Positions 1 through 9,283 of a stretch of 64,000 nucleotides of DNA are shown piece after piece. Made by a program: the position numbers and the translations under genes. Each line of letters opens with the position of its first letter. Position 1 is the stretch's first letter. The stretch is from Citrus sinensis (lineage: Eukaryota > Streptophyta > Magnoliopsida > Sapindales > Rutaceae): contig NC_068562.1 of NCBI RefSeq assembly GCF_022201045.2, forward strand, positions 2,046,001 to 2,110,000, read 5' to 3'. The notes below the pieces were generated by a model. It saw only the letters and a program-made list of their open reading frames with translations, ran no database searches and was not told the DNA's origin.

Positions 1-183
1 ACATTATATATAATACATAATTGGACGAGTTTAAAAATCTAACTGAGGAACGAGAGGAAAATCATTGCGCATTCCGCAAAAGATACCTGCACTAGATATG
101 CACTCAACACACTAGACTACTAGAGCTTTGGCTAGAATACTTCTAAACTCTTTTAAAAGATCTTCCTCCACCTCTATTCTCAT

Positions 184-719
184 TAGAGGTGGGCCAAAAA
201 ACCGTGCACTAGTAAAAATCGAACCGAACCGAACCGTTCCGTTTGAATTGATTTTAATTTTAAAAAATAACCGAAATATATAGTTTGTAAAAAAAAAATT
301 GAACTGAAAAATTGAGTTATTATTGAAATTTTATTTAAATAGAAACGTGTTAAATTTTAATTGGTTGCGTAAGATAACTAAAATATTTTGTAAATACCTT
401 ATTAGTAATTAGTAAGATATTAGTGATAAAATGTGTTTTGAATACTTTATATTTATTGTTAATATTTGTAATGAAATTAGGATAAATTAATTGTTGAAAA
501 AAATTATTACATTCATGAGGCCTAATGGGCTAAAAATTTAAAAATTCAAAATAGGCCCAACAGGCCCAAAACTGAAAAAACCGAACCGAACCGATTCAAA
601 AAGATCCGTTTATGTTCGGTTTTTATTGAGTTCAGTTCTTATTTTGTTCTTTTTATAAAATAACCGATTTAAATCGGTTCTGCTTAATTTCAATCCGGAC
701 CGAGCCGTATCCACCCATA
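184..719. mobile_element. hAT-type non-autonomous element (MITE, 536 bp)
   Basis: The ends are TAGAGGTGGGC on the left and, read on the other strand, TATGGGTGGATA on the right. They are flanked by a perfect 8-bp direct repeat, ATTCTCAT, at 176-183 and 720-727. An 8-bp target duplication with T-A terminal bases is the signature of hAT insertion. Repeated CCGAAC motifs lie near both ends (about 222-238 and 580-600) and read as subterminal transposase-binding-type repeats. No coding sequence is visible inside, so the element must have been moved by a transposase encoded elsewhere. The identical target duplication suggests a fairly recent insertion. Confidence 0.85.
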
Positions 720-939
720 ATTCTCATAGATTATTCGAGAAAATGTTATTTCTAAAATGACACCAAAGGCAATTTCATTCTAACAAAATACCATTATTAA
801 AAACATCTTTATCATTCTCAATTATTATTTACCAAAACTCCATTTTAAAAAGGATATCAAACGGCAAATGCACCTCAATGTTCTTTTTCATAAAATAAGT
901 CATCAAGGCCTATTCTCACATCATTGACAATTCGATTAA
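720..939. other. Short AT-rich spacer between two transposons
   Basis: No gene, repeat structure or conserved motif seen. It holds the right target duplication of the hAT element (720-727) and the left target duplication of the next element (931-939). Confidence 0.6.
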
Positions 940-2085
940 GGAAAATTATCCACCAATTATCTGATTTTTCACATTTTATTAAAAATACACAAATATATAT
1001 ATATATATATATTTTGGCAACAATCCACCCCAACTCTACAAAGTGTATCACTGCTCCACTCTTGTTATAACACCGTTAGGGTATTTAATAGAATATTGGT
1101 CAAATAACTATTTTGCTCGCAAAACCTAAAATGACTATTTTATCCAAGCTAAAAACATGACTTTTTAGTCAGAGAGGGGTAATTACAAAAAAAACCTTAA
1201 AATAATAAATAATTATCAAATAAAAATCCTTAAAATAACTAAATTAGATAATAGAAGTTCCATATAAAAATAAATAATTATCAAACAAAAAATCTTTAAA
1301 ATAAATAATAAATAAATTAGATCACAAATGTTAAGAACAACTAAACAACCCTAAAACACCTTCTTCTTCCCCACCTAAATCGTTTGTAGCCGTTGTTGCG
1401 ATCTCTTCACTACACTTGTTAGCCTTAATCAATTTCCTAAATTCATAGTTGGATAGAGTATTTTTTTCTAGAAAACAATTTAAAAGCTTAAGTAGATTCA
1501 TGTACAAAAGATCAGAAAGTGAACATATTGCATTTACTTGAGTCTTGATAAGCAAAGCTAAAATAGCTTTTGAGCACTTTATTCAGTCCATTGGCAAAGC
1601 TTGCAGAAAGGCGAGTCAACTTCTAATCGGAGGAAGTGTTGAAGAGTTGTTTGATAAGCTTCTTGTCCCTTTTCTCCATACCCACATCCCACATATTATT
1701 ACCGACACGCTTTGGGGGCCACGAGTGGCTTTGTGAATGTGATATTGAGCAATTCCTGCAATTGATGGCATTTTTGCTATGATGACAAGGGCAATAATCC
1801 TTCAAATATTATCCACGACATGATTTGGGTTTTTGAAATTTTGATTTGGTTTTGTTTTGTAGTTTTATCTTTTTTCTTGGGTTCAATTTGGGTATTTGGG
1901 ATAGCAAGAACGCACCAGCAGTTGTTTAGTTTAAATGACAAATTTAACTCTTTGATGTCAACAGGATTCTAATAAGGTTATGATAAGAGTGGAACAATGA
2001 TAACTTTTCATATCGATTCTTGTCAGAAAAAAAATTATATTTTTAATAAAATATAAAAAATCAAGTAGTCGGTGAATAATTTTTC
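940..2085. mobile_element. MULE-type TIR element carrying gene-like sequence (Pack-MULE candidate)
   Basis: The first about 145 bp (from 940) and the last about 120 bp (to 2085) are imperfect inverted repeats. For example, the left block around 1040-1075 containing TCCACTCTTGTTATAAC matches the reverse complement of the right block around 1978-2010. The flanks carry a 9-bp near-duplication, TTCGATTAA at 931-939 and TTCTATTAA at 2086-2094 (8 of 9 bases). Long TIRs with a 9-bp duplication are typical of Mutator-like elements. The interior (about 1345-1740) is less AT-rich and holds opposed open frames: minus 1331-1555 (74 residues) and plus about 1551-1736 (reading FEHFIQSIGKACRKASQLL in part). 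I do not recognise either product. An (AT)n run lies at about 991-1013. Confidence 0.7.
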
Positions 2086-2094
2086 TTCTATTAA

Positions 2095-4174
2095 TTTGTA
2101 ATTGTTTTGAACGATGCGAACGAAAGGGCATTCGCAATCTTCAATTATTCCATATTTTTGTACTTAGTTAAAAAGCTATCAAGTACAAAGACTGCGTATA
2201 GTTTTATTGTTTTGTCATGTTCATATCTTAAAAGGCATTCAAAATTTCAGGAAACAATAGATTTGAAGGTAATCTCTCCTGGGCAGTTAACTCGCGCATT
2301 CCTAAAAGAGTGAACCTATTTGCACCCCTTGATTATCCTTATAAAATCCCACTTTAGATAAAATTACATTTAAAGATAAATAAAAATTAAACACATTTAT
2401 AAATTTGTTGAACGGATTACTTTTATTTATAATCAATCTATATTTTTCCTTTTTATTTTCTACATCACTTCCTTCTTGTAAAATAGATTGTAAAAATTTA
2501 GTAATAATCTATTGTTCTTTTCCTACTTTTTACTGATTAAGACTTTTTATATTTAAGATTGCTTTTAAGTACAATTTAAAAGATGTGTTATTTAACTTAA
2601 TAATTGATATTAAAAAATCCATTACCCAAAAAATATTTTAATTTATTTGTAGGATAATAAAAAAATTGCAAAAAAAAAATACTACTTTGAAATTTAAGAA
2701 TAAGAAAATTAAATTTAAAAATAACGTTTTTGAAATTAAAATAAAAATAATTAAAAAAAGGTTTTATGAGGAGATTGGAGGGTGGTGCCAGTAGGCTAAC
2801 ACTCCTTGAAATTGCAGCCCTTTTTAATTTTAAAACGACAGAGTTTTGGACCTGACCCTTATGAAGAGAGCCCACTTATAATGGCCCAAAAAATGAATGG
2901 TACAAAGGATCTGGCCCCGCTTGAATAGTTTGATGCCCCAATGCAACTGGCCAAGTACAATAAAAAACTTAAATTAAATACCATAGTTACTGTTACTTAG
3001 AGATGTCTTTGTCCTCAATCAAACTAGACAATTTGACAATTTAAAAAAAATGAAAAAAAAAACAAAAAAGGAGTTGGTCTGTTGGTGAAAGAGCGTCAAC
3101 TACTTTAAAAGTAGAATGAATTTAGCAGGCCATTCGTATGCTTAACATATATACACCTCACCAATTGCCAACTCGAAAATAAAGTGCTTGGGTTTGGCCT
3201 AGATTTTTTTTTTTTTCTTTCTAAACTCTTTTCTAGGCCCTCATGTACGAAACTTAGGCCAAAACCAGTGGGAATAGGTTGGGCCGGCCTGAGCTTTTTG
3301 CCGTCCCTAGTTTGAACCTATCAAATTTTTCTCTACATCTTTTTTAATTAAGAATTTTTTTATCTAAAAATAATTTAATTAACCCTTTCTTTTCTTTCTC
3401 TTCTCAATTTCACAAATTCAAATCAATTTATTCATATTTTTTTATATGCAAAACAATGTTATCATTAATTAAAAAGAATAAAATCCACTATTAAAAAAAT
3501 GAACCTTAACAAAATTTTGTCATCCATGAAAAGTAATGAATATCAAGAAATTATTTTTTACTAAATACAAAAGCTAATGAATATTAAGAAAAAAAAGCTA
3601 ATGAATATCAAGAAAAAAAAACTCTTATAAATAAAAAGTATGAAATATAGATCATGATATATTAAGAAAAGTAAAAATAAAAATTCAAAAGAGAGTGAAA
3701 TTAAGTATTTAGTTTGTAGAATAACAGAGGAGAGAGAGAATATACAATTGTAAAAGAGAGAGAAATAGATTAGTAAAGAGTATTTTTCAGATTTTTAAAT
3801 TTTAAATTTTTGATAATAAATTTACTTTTTTAAAATGGAAGTAAAGGAAAATTTATCAAGTTTAAATAGCTTAACTCTTCATGGTTTTTACAAATTTAAA
3901 GAGCGATGCACAGTAATTCAAGTTTTTATGAACTAAAATCCTCTCTCAATTAAACATGATTGAGTGAAGTCAATTTATAGTCTTTCTCTCTTACAAAATG
4001 TGAGTAAAATAGACATTGTTCAAATACTTATGTGAATTATTTGTCTAAACAAGTAATTTATAAAATTTAATATAAAATTGTAGTGTCATTTATTCATCTT
4101 ATTATAAATATCAGTAATTATCTACTAAAATAGAAGCTGTTAGCTGTCATAAATACCTTACGTAACATCAGTTT
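2095..4174. other. Gene-free AT-rich intergenic DNA
   Basis: No convincing gene. Short chance frames exist (for example 2107-2313 plus and 2597-2875 minus), but none has recognisable domains. About 3312-3870 has weakly similar ends in inverted orientation (left CCTATCAAATTTTTCTCTAC, right its diverged complement near 3840-3865). This could be an old TIR element, but I found no target duplication. Confidence 0.5.
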
Positions 4175-4185
4175 AAAAAAAAAAA

Positions 4186-5638
4186 GGAAAAGGACACAGA
4201 CACCCCCAACGTTTAGTAAAGGGACACAAAACTCTCTAATGTTTGAAAAAAGACATACAGACCCCAACTTCTTAACGGAAACCGTTAGTTTTAACGGAAA
4301 TTATAAATTTAACGTGTAATTACCGTTATATCCTTCTAGCATTAAAAAAAAATTTTCATTGTCTATTTTACCCATATATTATTAATAAAATTACGAATAT
4401 ACCCTTGTTATCCAATTTCTCTATTAAATTTTTTATAATAAAATTATTAATAATTTTTTTTCAAATTCTCTACAAGCTAAATAATTTTAATCCATTATTC
4501 AAGAATAAAAATAAATAAAATTAATTATTAATACTATAAAAATAACAATTCTTCATATGTCAATCATTTAAACTAGTATAATCAACAAAATTAAAAAAAA
4601 AAACTGGTTAACAACATCTTAATTGTACTAAATAACATATCGAATAGATATAAAAAACCACCAATAAACATAACAAATAATCCTTATATCATAATATTGT
4701 ATCAAATTGATACTGGTAATCATTACAACAATAACCATAATATTTTTTTGAAAAAAAAAACATTATTCATTCACAAATTTGTATGACAACTCTGGCTCCT
4801 AGCTTGTGAACTTCCTCTCATAGCTTGTTGGGACGTCGTTGTAGTATTGCCTACTTTTATTTGTTACCATATGCAAACCAGTACAAGCTTTTCATTGATA
4901 AATTAAGCACAATAAATCTCCAATAAACCAGTACAAGCTTTTTTTGCATTATGCCCATGGTAAGCTCACTTCTTCAGTGAAATTAATTGTCTAAAATTCT
5001 CCAAAATTAATTAATTGTCCAAAAATTCTCAAAAATTCTAGTGGATTTGGAATGATAATAAAAAGAAATAAAGTTAATTTAGTAAAAAAAAAGAAAATTA
5101 AAGAGGGAAAAGCTAGTTTAAGATAAGTGAACTGTGGATTGAAGATGCATGAGCAGCAACCACGCGAACGAGCAGCAACCACGCACGAGCAGCAGCCACA
5201 CGAACGAGCAGCAGCCAGATGCGGTCTCGATCAACGCAGCGGCAACGCGAGCAGATCCAGCAACTTGCGGCAGCGCGAGCAGATCCAGCGACTTGCGGCG
5301 GCCCTAGCAGTTCCAGCGACTTGCGGCAGCCCTAGCAGTTCCAGCAACTTCCGGCAACCTCAGCAATTCCAGCAGTTTCCGGCGAACCGTGTGAGTGTGT
5401 CTGTTAAGGATTTTGTCAAGATCTGGAAGGAGCAGTGTTAGTGCGTGTGTTAAGCGTTTTGTTCGTGTGTCGGTTTTTGGTCAATTCATTTGTTGTTAAT
5501 GTGCAATTACGATATTAACCTTTGACTGATTTAACGAAACTGTTTCCGTTAAGAAATTAGGGTCTGTATGTCTTTTTTTAAATATTAAAGAATTTTGTGT
5601 CTTTTTTTTAAACGTTGGGGTGTCTGTGTCCTTTTTCC
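4186..5638. mobile_element. MULE-type TIR element with long inverted ends (about 1.45 kb)
   Basis: Left end 4186-4333 and right end about 5497-5638 are inverted repeats of about 130-150 bp. Both start GGAAAA(A)GGACACAGACAC and share later blocks such as AGACATACAGACC and TTCTTAACGGAAAC. Adenine runs border both ends in the same orientation (4175-4185 and 5639-5652), consistent with a 9-bp target duplication of A residues, though a homopolymer cannot be scored with certainty. The interior is AT-rich except for a GC-rich block of two different short tandem repeats (5151-5384). No transposase domain is visible, so the element is non-autonomous. It ends about 390 bp before the start codon of the lipid phosphatase gene. 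Confidence 0.8.
5151..5384 (+). repeat. Two GC-rich minisatellites inside the 4.2-5.6 kb element
   Basis: Array 1 (5151-5216) has about 3.5 copies of a 17-19 bp unit beginning GAGCAGCAACCACGC. Array 2 (5254-5384) has four full copies plus one partial copy of an exact-length 28-bp unit beginning GATCCAGC(A/G)ACTTGCGG, at 5254, 5282, 5310, 5338 and 5366. An open frame of 104 codons (5127-5441, plus) runs through both and gives a Gln/Arg/Ser-rich low-complexity peptide. Because 28 is not a multiple of 3, successive units are read in different frames, so the peptide is unlikely to be selected as protein. Confidence 0.8.
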
Positions 5639-5706
5639 AAAAAAAAAAAAAAGACTTAGAAGAGCACGTATGCGTTGGTGAAACACAAGTTCAGCCGTTT
5701 ATGCAT

Positions 5707-5727
5707 GATCGTTCCACGTGGACGATC
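5707..5727. promoter_or_regulatory. G-box inside an imperfect palindrome upstream of the lipid phosphatase gene
   Basis: GATCGT and CGATC arms flank CCACGTGG, a core CACGTG G-box recognised by plant bZIP and bHLH factors. It lies about 300 bp before the start codon at 6028 and about 70 bp after the right end of the MULE-type element, a plausible promoter position. Function is inferred only from the motif and place. Confidence 0.4.
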
Positions 5728-5878
5728 AGACTCTTTACTTCTCCAGAGCGAATCGGAACCATAAAATTAGGGATCAAACTGAAGATTCCCCATTTGGATT
5801 AATCCGAATCAATTATTTCTTTATTTAACAATCTCTTAAAAAAAAAAACAAATAAAAGAGGCAGCCAGCCAGCTGCAC

Positions 5879-5902
5879 ATTATTATTATTATTATTATTA
5901 TT
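5879..5902 (+). repeat. (ATT)n microsatellite in the probable 5' leader or promoter
   Basis: About eight ATT units in a row, about 125 bp before the start codon at 6028. Confidence 0.85.
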
Positions 5903-6027
5903 TTCACAATTCGAAGTTTCACGCAAACGCATCGACTGAAACAAATGCAAAACAATTAAGACAGTACAAATGGCTGGCGGGGTAAATCTGTTTCCGTGTT
6001 CTATGTTCGTGCAACCGCTGAACCAAA

Positions 6028-8155
6028 ATGTCAACAACAGCCAACATTCTGCACCAACCCACATTAAAAATTTTTGACAGAGGCTCCTTAAAGCCTACGT
6101 TTACGAAAAAAAGCTCGCTGGATCGAATTTCTATTAAAAGCTCCGTTTTTGGTGCTGGGTTTGTTAGTAGAAACATGACTGAATTGATAAAAACGTCAGC
6201 GTTTAGGAATGGTAGCAGTAGTAGTAATATTGAGGAAGATGTTAACGTGTTTGAACAAGAAGCTCTTGTTGATGGGTCATCAAAGTTAGTTGCCTCTGGG
6301 CTGGAGTCCACTATTAATCGTCTGGTGTGCATATCTTTTACTCTTTAACTTGTAAATCTTTTTTCTTTTTCTTTTTTTTATAAAAATTTATTTTCTATTT
6401 GGTGCTATGCGTATAGTTTCTTTGATTGTGTAATTTCAGTCGTGGCTTCTTGTTTATATTGAATTACGTCAACGTAATGATCAATTGAGTGATTTTTCCA
6501 AGAAAGCTGTAGCTTGGCTTACTGTGCTTTTAGGGACATGTTTTTAGGAAGCGCTATTCGTGATTATTCAGAAAGCACACCAAGTGTTTTCTGATCTTGA
6601 AAGAAAAGCACTTGTCTTTTCTCAACTTCAATTGAACACTGCAGGTGGACATTAATTGCTTTTAACTATTTGAAAGCACTTTTAAATGTGCCTGAGAAAC
6701 GGAGGACGCTATGCTTGGAAAGTAAAAATGACTCAAGATTGATAAGGCTGTTTAATCTTGTGTTGTCATAAGGTTAATTGTTTATTTGCTGTTGGTGACA
6801 GAGCAAGTGGCTGGTATCTGGATTATTTAGTGTTATCATTATCTGGAGGCATGATTCAGAAGCTTTGTGGGCTACCATGGGATCTGTTATTAATTCTGCA
6901 CTAGCTATGGTTCTCAAACGGATTCTAAACCAAGAGAGACCTGTTCCCACTTTGAAATCTGATCCTGGAATGCCGTCTTCTCATGCACAATCCATTTTCT
7001 TCATTGGCGGCTTTATTATTCTGTCAAGTAATTCCTTTCTTCCTTTTATACCATTAAAAGGAGCCGGGGTTGGTTGTTAATTTATTTTGGTATTCTTGAA
7101 TTCTTAGTCTGAGGAATGCATATTTCAAGATAACTTGTATATTATGCAGCCTTACCGGCGCATTATACTGAGTTTATGCTTCCTACTAGTCAAATTGCGA
7201 TGAATGGTTTAGAAAGCAGAGAAGCACTAGTAAGAAGAAAAATAATTTGAACCTTTCAGAAGTGTTTGCTTCATTATCTGCATTAGCAGTTTTTAAATCT
7301 TCAAATTTCAAAATTCTAATAATCAGCAGAATGACTGTTACATAGATTGATTTCATTTTTTCAACATATGGTTGTGCATTTCTTTTAGTCTTTTCCAATT
7401 GATTGTTATAACTGCAGAGTGCATTCCTGTGCAAGAAAAATTCAATCCAAACATTTTTCATGTGAATCTGCCATTATTTCGTTCTCTTGATTTTCCAGGA
7501 TCTACTTTGGGGAAGGGCATGGTTCATTTATATTTTGATTGTTGGTCTTAGTGCTAGTGGTTTGTATGTTATCAAAGCTTTGGCTTTATGTAGACAGTTT
7601 AGTAAACTATTGTTTCCCTGGTGTTGCAGTTGTGGAATGGCTGGGGATAAATGAAGCCTCATTGATGATTAGTGGATTTACCTTGGCAATAGGTTCATAT
7701 CTGGTAAGTATGAATAATGTATGATAATGTCACTCCTTAAATGCAGCATAGAATCTACAAAAGTTCCATAGCAAAGATGCATTAGCAATACTGAAATTAA
7801 TCATTGCTAAATACTGCACTTTTTAATACAACTGTTCTCTCTGAGGTCTTTAAATGATAAATTCTCTGAGCAGAGAAGTAACTGAATTGAATAGGTTGCT
7901 TATCTCTATCATATTTTCTGGGATTTGCAGTCATGGTTACGGGTATCACAACAACTGCATACAATCGGCCAAGTGGTAGTTGGTGCTGCCGTGGGGTCAA
8001 CTTTTTCCCTTTTATGGTTCTTTTCATGGAAGTCTATCGTGCTTGAAGCATTTAATTCCAATCTGTCAATACAGATAATCGTTGCTTTGGCGGCGGCTGC
8101 ATTTTGTGTAGGCTTTGTTTTGTATGTGATTAAACATTGGCTTAAGGATGAATAA
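6028..8155 (+). CDS. LPPE: Lipid phosphate phosphatase epsilon, chloroplastic (PAP2 family)
   Basis: Exons 6028-6324, 6802-7027, 7630-7703 and 7931-8155 join in frame to 273 residues, close to the usual length of about 280. The family removes phosphate from phosphatidic acid and related lipids, giving diacylglycerol in plastid membranes. Residues 1 to about 60 are Ser/Lys/Arg-rich with few acids, like a transit peptide. Hydrophobic segments lie at about 103-114, 165-175, 190-205 and in the C-terminal third. Phosphatase motif 1 is K138-x6-R145-P146, motif 2 is PSSH at 157-160, and motif 3 is R-x5-H in the fourth exon. The usual Asp four residues after that His is Gln here, which I recall is also so in Arabidopsis LPPE proteins. 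The start is the first ATG after an in-frame TGA at 6019. An overlapping upstream ATG frame (5970-6077) precedes it. Assignment to the epsilon class is firm; the LPPE2 orthology rests on neighbours. Confidence 0.9.
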
Positions 8156-9283
8156 TGAACTTTGTAAAGCTGATTAATAACGGTCGTAAGTAGCAAACAA
8201 ATTCATTTCTGAACTCAGTTGGCATTACTAAATGGAGTGACACCATGTGTATCTGCTTGTGTACACAACGTCCCCCGTCACTCCCGTCAAGGAGGGTTCA
8301 GACATCCTTTTAAACAGGATGGCAAAAGAAAATGAAATGATTAGAAACTTTGCAATAGACTGCTGTTATTTTTGCTTCTGTGATCTCGTTTCTTTGGACT
8401 CGATCCAGACGATTGAGTTAAAATATGCTGGATCATTAAATCTAATCTACATGCCGATAAAGGAAAATGAGAAATTTTACATGGGTGTGGCGGGAGGAAG
8501 ACAAAATAGAGAAAACAAATTGCATGGTTCACTCGTCCAAAAGCAAAGTGTTCTCAGATGCCAAAAAAATAGGTGCAACCAGGTCAATTTTGTTTTAACA
8601 GTGAACAGCCCAATCAACTCCTAGTTGTTCCATCCCAAATTTATTACCAGAAACTGATGTTCACAAAGCCTCGAGATCTTCACGGTTCTTTTTGTAAGAC
8701 TCTGTGCTGTCACCTGCAATTGTCCCTCAACAGCTTCCTATATCTTCTTGGCTGACGAAGAAACCAAAACACAAATTGGTTGCAGCATCACTCTAATCTC
8801 ACAAACTCTGGATTCCTCAGCCCGATAAAGTATTCTGAAAGTTGGTAGATCCCTGGATTTAAAAAGGCAAAAACCATTATGATTGCACTTTAAGAAGTGC
8901 ACAAATGTGCATAATCGACAACAGTGCCCATAAATTCTTACAAGACTACAACCTTGATTACTTGACAATCCGTCTGACGCATTTTGGGGCAGCCCCTACG
9001 CTGCAGATGCAGATTTCATCTCACTTGACTTTATAGGCTTTCAACATGGATGCCCTCAGAACCTCATTCTTTGATTGTGCTTGCTCATATTCCTGAACAG
9101 ATTCACATTGCTGTCCACATTGCGATAGAATTTTGTTTATCAGAATCAGCTTCTTGCCACTGTTGAATTGACAAGTACTGGCTGGCAGTTGTGCTTGTAT
9201 AAGCAGCTCTCAAGTCAGCAACTAAGTAAATGGATCATAGCCTCGACATGCAATGACAATTAAAGTATGGATCTGCCCTTCTG
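8156..9283. other. 3' UTR of the phosphatase gene and spacer before the convergent PPR gene
   Basis: The stop codons of the plus-strand gene (8155) and the minus-strand PPR gene (9284) face each other here, so the stretch should hold both 3' UTRs and polyadenylation sites. Open frames seen (for example 8247-8624 plus) have no recognisable domain and I take them as chance. Confidence 0.55.

Noticed and set aside
3065-3140. tRNA-like look of a G/T-rich block
   Set aside because: The arms do not pair into a cloverleaf and no T-loop consensus is present.
3312-3870. Possible additional TIR element
   Set aside because: The ends are only weakly similar in inverted orientation and very AT-rich, and no target duplication could be found.
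4770-4970. Minus-strand stretch inside the 4.2-5.6 kb element, suspected transposase C-terminus
   Set aside because: Only a short Ser/Thr/Gln-rich peptide can be read and no catalytic or zinc-knuckle motif is present; not enough to call a transposase remnant.
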